Counted from the stretch's first letter, positions 1 through 11,390 are shown. The stretch is DNA of 64,000 nucleotides from Marthasterias glacialis (GCA_911728455.2 OU452227.1:17438110-17502109), one strand, 5' to 3'. Translations and numbers: made by a program. Notes: generated by a model not told the origin, from the sequence alone.

Positions 1-2
1 CC

Positions 3-221
3 AACTCATATTTTCCCCGAACCATCAAGGCTTGGAACAACCTCTGGCCGTCATCCATTATTCAATCCATTTCAATAACATTCAAAGCTGCAGTTCTCAA
101 TAAAAAAAACATTTCTCTCATTAGTCCACCCTCCCCTCAAGTCAAAACCCCTTCGTGGAATTTTTTTTTGCGGATAACTAACCAAAAACCAAGAACCGAG
201 ACGGTGACATACAATAAGTGA
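3..221 (+). pseudogene. Non-LTR retrotransposon ORF2 C-terminal fragment
   Basis: The third plus-strand frame reads from the window edge to a stop near 221. It opens with NSYFPRTIKAWNNL, which fits the S-F-F-P-R-T-I-x-x-W-N-N-L signature near the C-terminus of many non-LTR retrotransposon reverse transcriptase ORFs (CR1/L2/RTE-type). The remaining residues are low-complexity and lysine/serine rich. The core reverse transcriptase motifs would lie before the window starts, so completeness cannot be judged. The signature is seen in the sequence; the assignment rests on knowledge of the family; the clade is not determined. Confidence 0.6.
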
Positions 222-371
222 AGAAAACATTATTCTGTTGCTTCTCTCCAAGAGGAAAAACGGTACGTCGAATTGCATGGTAAAGAAATGATGGCGCTGT
301 CCAATTCAGTGACGTTTTATGACTGTTGACTTGTAATGCATAAAAATGTAAAATAGAATTTCACATGTTTT

Positions 372-503
372 ATGGGTGGGGTCCATGTCTGTATAACTTT
401 GCTCGCAATTTTTGTCGTATTGACTGCTGGGGTATGTGTGGCAAACAAAGTGGGTGACCGAAGGAGCCATTTTGACAGAATGCGTCTGAAATATGTGGAT
501 GGG
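372..503 (+). CDS. Candidate signal-peptide exon of a secreted peptide, copy 1
   Basis: The ATG at 372 follows an in-frame TAG and encodes a classic signal peptide of about 24 residues. It runs MGGVHVC, then a hydrophobic core LLAIFVVLTAG, then VCVA as a likely cleavage site. A basic, hydrophilic segment follows (NKVGDRRSHFDRMRLKYVDG). Codon 44 ends exactly at a strong donor, GGG|GTAAGA at 504. Reading through the donor, the frame stops at 599. A TATA-like ATAAAAAT lies about 35 bases upstream of the ATG, which would leave almost no 5' UTR, so the true promoter may be elsewhere. No downstream exon was identified. It could be the first exon of a neuropeptide, toxin-like or antimicrobial precursor; the product is not recognised. 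Confidence 0.45.
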
Positions 504-641
504 GTAAGACCGCGAGGATATTTTTTCAGATCCTCTTGTGTAGCAAATGGTAAAGAAATGATGGCGCTGTCCAATTCAGTGACGTTTTATGACTGTTGAC
601 TTGTAATGCATAAAAATGTAAAATAGAATTTCACATGTTTT

Positions 642-773
642 ATGGGTGGGGTCCATGTCTGTATAACTTTGCTCGCAATTTTTGTCGTATTGACTGCTGG
701 GGTATGTGTGGCAAACAAAGTGGGTGACCGAAGGAGCCATTTTGACAGAATGCGTCTGAAATATGTGGATGGG
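642..773 (+). CDS. Candidate signal-peptide exon of a secreted peptide, copy 2
   Basis: This is the duplicate of the exon at 372-503 and encodes the same 44 residues, including the signal peptide. Its donor is GGG|GTGAGA, against GTAAGA in copy 1; both are functional-type donors, GTAAGA being closer to consensus. If the donor is not used, the frame continues to 977 and gives 111 aa with five cysteines after the signal peptide (CVA, TCF, GCR, DCG and one within the signal region). That is an alternative single-exon secreted protein. Two such exons in tandem would allow alternative promoter or first-exon use. This is inference from sequence; expression is unknown. Confidence 0.42.
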
Positions 774-816
774 GTGAGACCGCGAGGATATTTTTTCAGA
801 TCCTCTTGTGTAGCAA

Positions 817-2403
817 TAACATGTTTTCATGCCTCAATTTCGGGCAATCATCAGTTGCGGGTGTGGGTGATTCTGGAAGAATCTGTAGGTCTCGTGTCTC
901 GCTCTAGAGACACCAAGTTTATTTACGCTATAGTTCAAAATGAAGGTTGTAGATCCGACTGCGGACATTTTTCATGAGTGAAATCACTCAGAAGTTTTCT
1001 CCGGGTTGGTTTAGCGGGGATTGGAACGAAACTGAGTCCTTTCCTAAGGTCATTTTCTCTATGTCAGAAAGTTTGGCCTTGGATAAGTTGGTTATGAAAC
1101 GTTCAATATTTAATGCTAAGTTTGTAAGGAGATTCTTCTTATTGAACTGTTTGTGATTAGTGCACTTGTGTGAAAAGCGATTGGCTTTCTGTTGGGATTG
1201 AGAATGGCAAATTCGCTAGGTCATTTTCCGTTTGGTCATATTGAGAGAGGGTGAATTCATCAAAGTCCGTTTATAATGAATAATAGTATATACTTGGAAT
1301 TGCCGTAGTATATTATTATTTATAAATAAAGAATGACAAAGTTGTATGTAATATCTCTCTTCTTTGGAAAAAGTGGTAGTCCTGAGAAGGACTGGTTGTT
1401 TTATTTAGCGAACCTTGTCCCTTGTTGTCCCGCTTTTTCTTGACGCCCGTTGAGATGATCCACCAACCTCTGTCTTGCTTGTGTGTTGGTATGTCCCAGT
1501 TTCGTAGATTATGCCGGTGACGATGTGTGCTGGACAGGAGGCTGTGGGTTATACACTTGGTGTGGCGTTTGTGAAAAAGCTTTGTTAAATTAGGTAGACA
1601 TCTTGTCAAAGGCTTGCCGGTCGTTGTGACTGTGAATATCTACCTTGAGTACGGACGTGATGGGGGTGACAAGAAAGTAATCCTCGTATATTCCAACTGT
1701 GAAGATGCTGTGCGTGGGTGGTGCGTGGTGGGTTGATAGTAGGTTCCTTGTGGTGAATAGGTAGATGAGCGTCCAAGTAATTCCGGTAATGGTTTTGGCT
1801 TTCAGATAAAACGCGGGAAGTCTTTGGGTAGACTTTCTTGTTAAATCTGTTTCTTTTATCGCAAAAATGGTTGTTTTTTCCTTTCCAAATGTGGAATTTT
1901 GGGAAATAAAGTGTTTGTACCATTGCAGTGTTCATGATGTTGAGCTGCTCCATCAAAATGTCATCTCGATGATGTGCGGGTTAAATATCATGAACTAGGT
2001 GAGAACTTGAACCTAACCCTCGGCAAATCAGCGATGGATTAACAATATAGTGCGCCACCAAGAGTTTGTCCCAAACAGGTGTTTAAATAGAAGTCATTCG
2101 ATGTAAAGGATTTACAGTTCACAAAGAAACTTTAGTATTGCGCTTACATATTAACCCTCTGGAAATAATTGAAGCTTCACTTAAAATACAAAAAAAAACA
2201 AAGCAAAAACAAAAAGAACCTTTTTCATATCAAATAATCCTTGGGCTGTAAAATGTACATTGCGAAATGTACATGTGCATAATATTGGGGATAAACTCCG
2301 GCATTATTTGATAATATTCTTTTAATTAATTGTTCTGCGGGCCACGAGTTGAATGAAGCAAACAAATATATATAAAAAGAACTAGTATGGTTGATGGCCT
2401 TAG
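817..2403. other. No supported gene
   Basis: Short minus-strand open frames at 1316-1609 and 1606-1956 have biased composition (His/Arg/Thr-rich) and no recognisable domain or splice context. A plus-strand frame at 974-1156 is likewise unsupported. The stretch looks like ageing repeat or intergenic DNA. Confidence 0.5.
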
Positions 2404-2431
2404 CTTTCGATCCAAACTGGATCTTCGTCAG
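2404..2431 (-). repeat. Penelope-like retroelement hairpin motif (CTGACGA-stem-GAAAG)
   Basis: The minus strand reads CTGACGA, one A, then GATCC-AGTTT-GGATC as a perfect 5 bp hairpin, then GAAAG. The order (CUGANGA, stem, GAAA) is the arrangement of a hammerhead ribozyme core found in terminal repeats of Penelope-like elements. Here one extra base separates the core from stem II, and no stem I was found. A related motif occurs at 41408-41438. It is probably the remnant of a Penelope-like element end. Confidence 0.4.
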
Positions 2432-2981
2432 AGGCAAATACAAGCACAAACATAAAAACAGATCAATTTATAGAAAATAAGGGGAGAACAATATTGTAGG
2501 AAGTAATCCAGAAACAGGCGGGAAAATGATAGCCAATCAAAGTGAATACATTACAGACAAAGGGATTGTATCAAACTAAAGCGGTATGTACCAAAGTTCG
2601 GTAGTACAAAAGGGGAATTAATGAACCGAACAATGAGGCAAGCTGCACTGTGGGTGATGCGGCTAGCATGAAAGGACATGATTAATTACTCAGATAAAGG
2701 TGTTAAGAGAGTAAAGTGTGAGCTCCCTAAGTATAGACGCAAAAGAAATAGTGTATAAATTAAATTCCAGAGTGGAATTGGTAAATGGTGAAAGTATGAA
2801 AGCAGAAGTATGAGAAAGGGAGTAAACAGGGTAATGAATAGGTTACTGCGTGGAAATGGGTCGGACCCCCTGAGACCATCTCTAAACCGGGAGTTTTTAA
2901 AGTGCATGGAAAACAAGGCAGATCTTGGAAATAGTGAAATGACAGTAAGAGGAATATAACTGTAACATCAGCCATGATGTG
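2432..2981. other. Intergenic, no supported gene
   Basis: This is purine-rich DNA on the plus strand. Overlapping frames on the minus strand (2686-2916 and 2760-2975) are pyrimidine-rich artefacts without domains. It could be the body of the element whose end carries the hairpin motif at 2404-2431, but no reverse transcriptase or GIY-YIG motif is visible. Confidence 0.45.
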
Positions 2982-3223
2982 ACACTATAAACTCCTGTGT
3001 CAGAATTGACTCGGATTATGTGTCCCAGGGGGGCCTGACTCATTTCTGGGTCTGGCTGACCCGAAAACTGGTGAACAGTTTTGATTTTGACTCGGATTCT
3101 GCGTCAGTTAGACACAGTTTCGGTTCAGTTTGACACATTCTGAGTCATACTGACCCAAAAATGGGTCAGGCCCCATTGGACCCGGAATCCGGGTCAATTC
3201 TGACACGAGATTTTTGTGAGTGT
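2982..3223. mobile_element. MITE, ACACTC-type, full length
   Basis: The ends are inverted repeats: the left begins ACACTATAAACTCCTGTGTC and the right, reversed, ACACTCACAAAAATCTCGTG. Both continue into TCAGAATTGACYCGG. The interior is a patchwork of TGACCCGGAATCCGGGTCA-type palindromes. A second copy is at 13735-13926. It has no coding capacity and is a non-autonomous DNA element. The target duplication is not clear. Confidence 0.75.
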
Positions 3224-4001
3224 AACACAGAAAGGTTGCACCATCCCACTACCACATAATGAAATAGTACAACTATCTTTTAGCAGTCATTCATTTTGGA
3301 AGTAAATATTGACTTATCAAACTATCCCTATTCCTTTACTATTGCCGATTCATGTTTTCTGACAAACAAAGTAATCTGTGGATGTCTAAAAGATTGCTCT
3401 CTGACATCCCCACAGTTTTTTCTTCTTCAAAATACAACATATCGAAGTGGACAGGGGCTCGGCATTTCTTCTGAAGAAATTGCAGCAAAACAATGTCTCT
3501 ATCACTCAGACAAACGTTCCCAGCATCTGTCTTCGCCTACAGCCTGCACATTCAGAATTCAGAATAGCACCAAGATCCATTAAGGCATGGACTCAAGTTA
3601 ATTATGTCTTGACCGCAGTTAGACAAACTGCTGCTCGAGGTACTCCAGCAATAAAATGTGCAAGACACATGAGCTATAAGATTGTGATGATTCCAAAACG
3701 CACAGGTATCCGGTTGCTTTGGTTTTGATGGCTGCCGTAGAATAAAGGAAGTCCATTTACGTGAAGATTTGTCTGTTTGGAATGGTTATTAAAGTAAGGT
3801 TGATAAAAGGGCACATCTTAAATCAATACTAATTCCTCCTCTGTCCGATTGATAGCACTTTTCCACTCTCATAGTGTACTTTACTGGAGTACTTAATGGG
3901 TTCGTGTGTTCTGAATGTTATTGGCTTTAAGGTATAATCTTTGATAACTTTTAAAAACAATTTGCGTTGAGTGGACATTACGTCATTGAAAGTACTCACT
4001 G
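3224..4001. other. Intergenic, no supported gene
   Basis: Frames at 3296-3583 and 3447-3728 overlap each other in different registers and show no domain. The phrase PRSIKAW in the second frame resembles the retrotransposon tail motif but is not followed by N-N-L, so it was not accepted. Confidence 0.45.
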
Positions 4002-4121
4002 ACCGTGTCCGAATTGGCAGCTGTGGCTGCGGCTTCGGCTCTAACTGAGGACATGTACTTCGATGCGTGTTGACCTGGCGATCAAGCCGTATAGCCGCAG
4101 CCGTTAACTTGGAGGCGGCCT
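4002..4121. mobile_element. Foldback element fragment, GTGTCCGAAT type
   Basis: The left end ACCGTGTCCGAATTGGCAG and a right end rich in GCCGCAGCCGTTAACTTGGAGGCGGCC resemble the element at 19885-20013 (GGCCGTGTCCGAAT termini). Inner arms such as GCTGTGGCTGCGGCTTCGGCT pair partly with the right half. This is a degenerate MITE copy. Confidence 0.4.
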
Positions 4122-5633
4122 AAGTTTTGTAGAAATTTCAGGAATTCCAATTAATTTAAGAACAATTTATTCTCGACTGTTGTGAATAAACAAGACTTCA
4201 CAATATTTTAAACATACGGTAGCCGCAGAGTATGCACCAGTACTAGCCCAACATCAGGGAAATTATAATATAAATTTACACACAATTCAAAAAGAGCAGT
4301 TTTCCAGACACAAAAAAGTGATGTATAGGCTGTTTCATATTTTTGATAATCATAATGAATTGTTTGTTCATCAATGCAAATAAGTAATGGATCATATTCG
4401 TTTTCAATAACGTGTCCGTTTTATATGAATTTTATGATATTCGTGATCTAGAAACCATGAATTTCAAGCAGAAGAAATAAATGTGTGATTTTTTTTTCTT
4501 TTTTCGCTTAGATGTTTGCCGGGCCTGTATTATAATTTTGTGCTGGGCATACTACAACACCTGATGCCGGGCTAGATCTTGCCAGCATATACCTTCGTGT
4601 AACTCAATAAGGCAACGACATCAAAAATCATGGTTTTTCAGTCTTCAATTCGTGGCGGTCAATTCTAAGGCAACCTTGCGAGCCCTGTTTAAGTTAAGGG
4701 GATTTCCATCGAGTTATCGAACGCATTTTAATCAAGTGGGGCTCACAGGTCTTTGTGATAGTGCGGTTTAAAGCGATGTCGTCTCCCAAAATGAGCTTTT
4801 ACACTTTAGTCCTATTTCTCGCTTCACTTGACCGCGTGAGATAAATGCTCAGATCGGACAAAAGCCCACTTTCATTTTTGTCGTTCCATTTTTTCGACGT
4901 ATTTAGTCATCTGATTGAAAGTTGTGGCTTCGTTATCTGAAAAACCGATGTATGTATTGCGTTTCGGGGTAGGGAGTGCTAGTTGTAATAACCATGTATG
5001 TATCTTGGTATCACCTAGTATGGAGAGCCTGGCGGGTGTTTTTGTTATCTCACCACGGGGAGAAAGCGAAATATCCTCGGCCTTCGATGTCTCCAAGCGT
5101 GTATGATTAGATTAAGGGTATCTCGTCCGGGCCACTCGACACATCAGAATTATCGGTCGGAAATCGCAATAGACAAATCAAGTCTATACTTTGTGGCGAT
5201 GCCGATGGGACCATCCAGATGAAATTCACAAGAAAACAGGTCCATAAGCTGAAATGTCTTAAATACAATTACTCACCGTAGACAAGTAAAAAATGAAAGC
5301 ATGTCAAGGTAAATTAGTTGTAATGTTTTGAAGTAAGATGTTTATTTCACCTTCTTTTTAAAGTAACACCGATAACTAATTTGGAGTAGCAACGTAATTT
5401 AATACCATGGTCAACTTTACATTGTTATAATACTTAGACACGGGTCGTTACATTGATACACTAATCATAGTTGAATACAATTTGTTTAATAGCCATCCAT
5501 GTCAGATATATCACCGTACCATTCTCCTAATTTGTTAGTAATTAGCAATTAGTAACTTTCAGTGTTGGGATCAACATGTGCCATTGACCAAACGTTCAGT
5601 GGTACCAGTAAAGGTTCTCGCCTAACAACCAGT
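4122..5633. other. Intergenic, no supported gene
   Basis: This is AT-rich sequence. The overlapping opposite frames at 4872-5096 (-) and 4915-5106 (+) mirror each other, so at most one could be real, and neither has splice context or a domain. Confidence 0.45.
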
Positions 5634-5826
5634 GGCCAATTTCATAGAGCTTCGTAAGCACAAAAAGTGGCTGCACAACAAAATGTTGCTTTCCAGAATA
5701 AGGTTACCAACCAATGTCACATCATATATAGCAAGGTCTGTGACTGGTATCCTGCTTATTTTGATTAGCAGAAAGTTGTTGAGCATGATTTTCTGCTCGA
5801 GCAGCTCAATGAATTCGGGCCCTGGC
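5634..5826. mobile_element. MITE, GGCC(C)AATTTCATAGAGCT type
   Basis: The left terminus GGCCAATTTCATAGAGCTTC and the right terminus, reversed as GGCCAGGGCCCGAATTCATTGAGCTGC, form imperfect inverted repeats, and the interior is self-complementary (GCTTTCCAG... and ...GCAGAAAG). Related copies are at 31467-31740 and 40003-40112, and a fragment lies near 10699-10770. The open frames here on both strands are by-products of the palindrome. Confidence 0.65.
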
Positions 5827-6091
5827 CAACTCGCCATTACCCCACGCTCTGTACTCCCTGTGCGCCAACTGTACACTACAATAAATAGCTTATAAATAAA
5901 TTACTTTGAATAATAATATATGTTTTATATACACAATATATGGAAAATATACCGAGAGGATTATCAGGTTTTTTTTTACAGCAGTATATACAAACAATAC
6001 AAAATAATTTGACTCAGTGTGCAAACATCAAACGGGACAGTTTTTATAGGTTGAGAGTTATTATTGTTAACCGCAAGGGACGGTCGCGCAC
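5827..6091. other. AT-rich intergenic DNA
   Basis: This is strongly AT-rich, with several AATAAA and TATA-like words by composition alone. No gene is seen. Confidence 0.5.
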
Positions 6092-6330
6092 ACCATCTTA
6101 ATCACCATAGATGAATGCTCATCAGTGCTTGGTTTAATACTAGTCTTAAAAGTATAGTAATCTTAAGGGGGCTCTAAGATCATCCTCTTAATCACCATAG
6201 ATGAACGATCGTCAGCGTTTAATACCCGTCTGATAATTACATTAATCTTATATAAGAGGAACTCTATCATCTTAATCACCGTCGCGTAGATAATGATCAC
6301 CGTTAAGATTAAAGCCCGTCTGAATCGTGG
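6092..6330 (+). repeat. Degenerate tandem repeat, about 75-90 bp unit, three copies
   Basis: Each copy begins with a version of CATCTTAATCACCATAGATG (near 6092, 6182 and 6258). It continues through a GATCGTCAGCGTTTAATACCC-like segment to a TAATCTTA-GAGG-CTCTA stretch. The copies have diverged by substitutions and small indels. Confidence 0.7.
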
Positions 6331-6857
6331 GGGATTTTAAATACCCATAAAGTTAATTTGTTTAATACAATCTTTAGAAATGCACCTTATTTTCAATTTT
6401 CATTTTTGCCATTCAAAGGGATTTTGGTGCCTTTTTGGTTTTAATAGTAATGAAAAATTACATATTCATGTGCAAAAGTGTTCAGTAATATCAGGCAGAA
6501 ACCTCAATGTTTCAATTAGTTTAAGAGTTTACAGAATTTAGGATATTCCGCCATCGTAAACTTTCTTTAGTGATTCGTATCCGTTCATGGCAGTAAGCCA
6601 ATGAGAAAAGTTTTCTCACAAAAAAGCAAATTGTTGGGTTCACAATTTCATGAATTTCAACAGAAAACCATAGTGTCTTCCTGATATGACATCACGGCAA
6701 CAGCGCCCTCAGTTGTCCGGAAAAGCGTGGACAATTTTAAATGTTTAAAGAAGTGCACCCTTTCAATAAAACTAACAAAAACGGGATGTCAATAAGTTTT
6801 CATACACTTGGGATAAGAAAGTATAACAAAATGTGTTTCTAGGAAATGTTCACTTCA
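6331..6857. other. Intergenic, no supported gene
   Basis: This is AT-rich sequence without open frames longer than expected by chance. No repeat structure was recognised. Confidence 0.4.
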
Positions 6858-7215
6858 GTTTTATGATGCACTCTTTTTCCAATGCCATAGAGTCCCTATG
6901 GAAGTAGCCTTGGTTTCAAGACTGTGCGATAGCTTTGCTTACTAAACATAACCCCAGCCGCCCGAATGCGATGCCACCCCAGCCGCCCGAATGCGATGCC
7001 ACCCCAGCCGCCCGAATGACTCGAAAATAGCATACCACGATCGCACCATGCAGTTATGCTAGCGCGCTGCGAGTCCGTCGGGCGACTGGGGTTGCATCGC
7101 ATTCAGGGCTGCTGGGGTTATGTTTTATAAGCAAAGCTGTCGCACAGCCTTGAAATCAAGGCTATTATGAAAGTGATTTGACCTCACGGTTTAATGTCCT
7201 TTTATTCTCTTTAGA
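6858..7215 (+). mobile_element. Truncated family-A MITE interrupted by another element
   Basis: The segment starting GTTTTATGATGCACTC and continuing to TAGAGTCCCTATGGAAGT matches the left arm of the family-A elements at 27578-28042 and 54902-55385. The match resumes at 7164 with GACCTCACGGTTTAATG and TCCTTTTATTCTCTTT. Bases 6906-7163 between the two parts are a separate palindromic element. The left terminus (AGAGGGGCTC) and most of the right half are missing. Confidence 0.6.
6906..7163. mobile_element. Nested MITE with long terminal inverted repeats
   Basis: The left end AGCCTTGGTTTCAAGACTGT and the reversed right end AGCCTTGATTTCAAGGCTGT form inverted repeats of more than 50 bp, extending to ACATAACCCCAGC. 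The insert carries nearly three tandem copies of a 25 bp CCCCAGCCGCCCGAATGCGA word (6950-7018). The flanks TATGGAAGT and TATGAAAGT look like an 8-9 bp target duplication with one mismatch; a TA duplication is the alternative reading. Confidence 0.8.
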
Positions 7216-7458
7216 TGAGCAGGATAGTTGGGAAGACTTCACAACGCTTTGTATTGAAGGAACCGCTTGGAAATGCCATGAAAACATTCTTATTTACTCC
7301 TGTAACATTCAAGGAATGTATAATGTTCGTAAATACATCATCCAAGGGCATAACAAACTCTTTCCGATTTTCTTTTGAAAGTATTTTTTACACTGAAATG
7401 CATTGAAATAGGGCTATGTTATGTCTACACAATGTCTACATACTCTTCCTTCAATACA

Positions 7459-7927
7459 GGATGTCCATTACATGCACAATGTCACTGTTCAGTACTATTT
7501 AGATCGATCGAAAATTACTACTGTAGTGGGGGAGTTGTTACTTTGAAAATCCCGTGAGTTGTTTTGCGGGGTCTGGATTTGGGTTGTCCAATTGGTGCCT
7601 GACAAGCCATGGCGACCATTTTACTCATAAGGACGACTGTTTGGTCTTATATTTTGTTTACGAAAGATGGAAACTCGTCTTCAGTAATGTAGTGTACTGG
7701 GTGTCCATTACATGCACAGTGTCACTCTTCTGTAATATATAGATCAACCGAAGATTACTTCTGTAATGGTGAGTTGTTATTATAAGTACCACGTGAGTGG
7801 TTTGAGCAGGGTCTGGATTGGGTATCGTCCAATTGGTGCCTGACAGATTAGGCAAGCCATATGTCGACAATTTAACTCGCTCATTACAACGACCTTTTAA
7901 ACCTATATATTTTGTTCATGAAAGATG
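7459..7927 (+). repeat. Diverged tandem duplication, about 240 bp unit
   Basis: Bases 7459-7676 and 7699-7927 align throughout: GTGTCCATTACATGCACA, GTCTGGATT..GGGT..GTCCAATT, GGTGCCTGACA, then TATATTTTGTT..CGAAAGATGG. Identity is moderate, so the duplication is old. Small open frames in both units are not conserved between them. Confidence 0.75.
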
Positions 7928-9096
7928 GGTAGGGGTGGGGGAGTCCGATCAATGACCAATGGTTAACTGGTTCATGACGTACGTATAGTGCATGCGCCCT
8001 GAAGTTGAAGTTCAAACGACTCCAGGCAAACTAATCATTTTTCTGATAACTGGTCCTCTCTGTATGTAATGTTAAAACAGGTTCTGGTAACCAGCGATGC
8101 GACCAACCGCGATAGGCTGGTCGCGAATCGTCGACTGTAATAATACTATACTAGTCCAACTAACGTGCGTTTGATCAGAGTTAGTCGAACAATGGTTGAC
8201 TATGGTCCTTGATCAAACTTGGTCATGGATGACTTTTCAGAAGAACCAAGCAGCAGTATTTTACATACCAATTGTTTTTGCATGGCAGATAACTGCAGCT
8301 ATAGTGGAAACATTTAAAATGCGCAAATGCAAACCTCTTTGATTCATAATGTCCAAACATTATTTTGAAACAGCCAACGTTCACACACTGACGCCATTTG
8401 GCGGCCATATTGCCACTCGTATGCCATTTACATGTAGGCCTACTGTAAATAGGATTGTAAAGCAAAGTTAAAAATTAAGAGTTATCTGTACCCAATCTAA
8501 TACGTTGCGTTTTTGATATCGTGGAACTTTATAATTACCTTATATGTATGTATGTTTGATTAAAGAATCACACCAATACTTCTTGCCAGGAGCAATAACT
8601 TATTGAGTGTTTCTTCTAAAGACCTTTTTTTCACAACAGGTTCTTCGGATCCCGAAGCAACGCATTTCAACTTGACCTTGAAATAGAATTGCTGTCAATC
8701 TCTAAGCGAGGCGTAATTGCATGGGAATCATCCCGTGGGGCTGGTTTGTTTTTAGAATTAACGTGGCCTGCTTTTTAGCTATGTCTGTTTGTCGCATTGG
8801 CTTTCAGATAACAAGGATCTTCTTTTGTTGTGATTGGGACAGACATTCCCTGCTGTGGCAATGAAAAGTGACTGTATGTTAAAGTCGTGCCGAGTATTAG
8901 AATGTGTTGACCCATTTAAGTGCAAGATTTTGTTTTCTTTTCACGATAAAACCCGAAAAAGTTCTAGGAAACATTAATATTGGGTCTGAAACTGACTCCT
9001 TCAAATTTGCATCGGTTAAATATGTCATCAAAAAAATTATCAACGTGAATATTGAAAACTGAATATAAAGGGTAATGGTTGATTATTATTTGTGTT
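7928..9096. other. Intergenic, no supported gene
   Basis: Nothing beyond chance-length frames was seen. Around 8090-8215 there are short inverted words (GCGACCAACCGCG.., TGGTCGCGAATCG) that may belong to a small foldback, not delimited. Confidence 0.4.
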
Positions 9097-9165
9097 TAAC
9101 CCATACACCGATGTGTGATAAGCACTGTATATTCAGTACTTTCCCGAGTCGGTGTAAGGTAAAAC
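9097..9165 (-). mobile_element. SINE fragment (CCATACACCGATGTGTG type)
   Basis: This stretch contains ACCCATACACCGATGTGTGA, then TAAGCACTGTATA and TTTCCCGAGTC. It matches the body of the tRNA-derived SINE at 26553-26690. The tRNA-like head is absent here. Confidence 0.55.
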
Positions 9166-10984
9166 GAAAGTAATATTTTTTGTCTCCGATGCAAACTTAA
9201 TGGGTGATTGTTATAAATTCCTTATCAATGTTTACACAATAGTTTTATATTTATATATTTATATATATATATATCCATCTATATTAGCTACTGCGATCAG
9301 TATATACAGAAATGTGTGTACATTGTGATTTATTAATATTTCGGTAATAAAAATGTTAACAGGCACGATTGTAGAGAGGGAAAACTCTATATGATTTAGC
9401 CATCGTTATACTCGTGTACTGGGCATCAATTGACAAACATTAAAATTAACAGATGTAACAAATTTACAAAATATCGTGTAAACGATGATTTCATAACAGG
9501 TAATTTGTAAGTAACGACAGTTTATAATACACTTAATTGTAGTTGATAATACACTCTAACCCGGTTTTTTCCCATTATGTATTTGTTTTATTTATATATA
9601 TATATAGACTTTTTTTTTTATTAAAAAAGGTATAGTGACATGTTCAACTCCAAAGCAAAATTCGAATGTGGGAGTAGCCACATGAAACGTGGTTCACTCG
9701 AATCGCATCGATCATCCTTTATCTTCGATAAGATTTAATATCGATAGTCAAACATTTAATTTCTTTTCCCCCTTATTTTTTGTTTGGCTTTTTCTTTCCC
9801 CTGTTCAATCAGATGCTTCAACTTATGCAACATCTTAAGTGGTTATTGATTGAAACTACGTAAGGGGAATAGAAATCTTGTTGAACTTCTTGTTTGTTGT
9901 AAAAAGAAACTTTGAAATTCAAATTTTAAGGAAGGCTGTCCGACCCAAGAAGCCTGCAAATTCCATAATCAGAGAGGTCCTGTATTGACCCCATGCAGTT
10001 ACGTCACACAAGGCTACTGTCTGGCCATGGTCTGCCATTTGGGAGTCAAATTGCACGTAAAGATATGGTGCGCGTCTAACTGCACGTGCGTTGCCTAATT
10101 TAGCCCTTCCCATGAAATATGCTAATTACAATCACGCATGCGTACAGACACTATTGGTTGGCAAACTCCATGAGTCATATGCACTAGGCAGACGCACAAA
10201 CGCGTGTGCTTCACGCCACCATCAGCAAACAAAAAAGGCGCGACGTTCTCTCATTTTGCCAACCAGTAGTGTTATGGTCGTAAATCCTAAAATAACTCTG
10301 GATGAAAGATCAGGAATTTAGCCTGTGTTGTTCGGGAGATTAAATTAGTGCGCACGCGTGCTGTGCAATTTCACATATTTCATTGGAAGGTTCTATTGCT
10401 CACTGCACAGTAACACACGGAGAAACTGACTCCCAAAATGGCGCAACCAAGGTTTATTCGTGCCTGATGACGTCAGGGGTAAGTGGGTCAATTCGCAAAA
10501 ACAGAGTTCATTATCAGACTTGTATGTAGATTAGAATTGAAAATGGTTGCACGGCATTATAGTCGATTTTCCCCCCTTTTTGTACAAGATTGATTCTGTA
10601 AGTCCGCACTTGAATGTGAGATTATTTACAAGGCACGTTTACACACCTCACAACTTCGACCTCTTTCCTGATTCTACGCATCGGCTAATCTATATCTGGG
10701 CCCAATTTCCTGGCCCTCTGCTGACCGCGGAATTCTACTTTACAGAGCTCCGTAAGCGAAGAATTCTGTAGTAAGCAGTGCCATGCAATTTGACCAAGAT
10801 CTCAGATTCTTCATCATCAATCAATCAATCAAAGTGCACTCTTTCATCATCTTCATGGATTTCCTCATCACACACGTACTCACATCGACCAAACACTGTC
10901 TGACCTCATATGGAACACCTGTATAACACACTTGCCATCCACCTAACCACCTGTTATATTAGGCCCTGCAGGTTTGTTTGCCAC
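9166..10984. other. Intergenic with TA microsatellites and a MITE fragment
   Basis: TA-rich microsatellites lie at about 9245-9275 and 9592-9606. A piece of the GGGCCCAATTTC / CAGAGCTCCGTAAGC MITE family is at about 10699-10770. Frames at 9919-10113 (-), 10091-10321 (+) and 10547-10771 (+) have no recognisable product. A TGACGTCA palindrome occurs near 10468, with no gene nearby to assign it to. Confidence 0.45.
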
Positions 10985-11390
10985 CCAAACCATACCCCAA
11001 TTGGGATATGTTTTGACCCCGATCAAATCCCATTTCATGAGGATATAAATGGTCCCCATTTGGGGATACAAAAAACAAACCTTTCCCAGTTGGGGTATTT
11101 TTTAATCTGATTGGAAACCTCGATGGAAGAGAGACAACAAACTATCCCAGTTGGTAAATACCTCAATATACCCTGATAGATAGTAAAACTATCCCAATTG
11201 GAATAAACCTCTACCCTTATGGAAACCTTCTCCCGATAAGGATATAATTTGTCCCCAATGGGAGATACCCTTGGGGCTTACACCAAACTATCCCAATTTG
11301 GATATGCTTTAACCCTGATTGGTACCCTCTTTGCCCGATGAGGATATAAATTGTCCCTAATCAAAGATACCCTTGGGTGAAAATGGGGTA
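10985..11390 (+). repeat. Degenerate minisatellite, about 99 bp unit, about four copies
   Basis: Units contain CTATCCCAATTGGGATAT, an AACCCTGAT..G word, GATGAGGATATAAATTGTCC and GGGGATACCCTTGGG in constant order. The best pair starts near 11187 and 11285. Individual units contain short CCCCAATTGGGG-type palindromes. Confidence 0.75.

Larger units (their letters stand above)
277..816 (+). repeat. 270 bp perfect-register tandem duplication
   Basis: Bases 277-546 are repeated immediately as 547-816. By eye the only difference is position 506 (A) against 776 (G), which lies inside a splice-donor-like motif. Each unit carries a CRE-like TGACGTTTTATGAC, a TATA-like ATAAAAAT, an ATG and a signal-peptide-coding stretch. 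The near identity points to a very recent duplication, or to an assembly artefact that joined two haplotypes. Confidence 0.93.

Noticed and set aside
3447-3728. PRSIKAW phrase resembling a retrotransposon tail
   Set aside because: The W-N-N-L continuation is missing and no neighbouring reverse transcriptase motif is seen.
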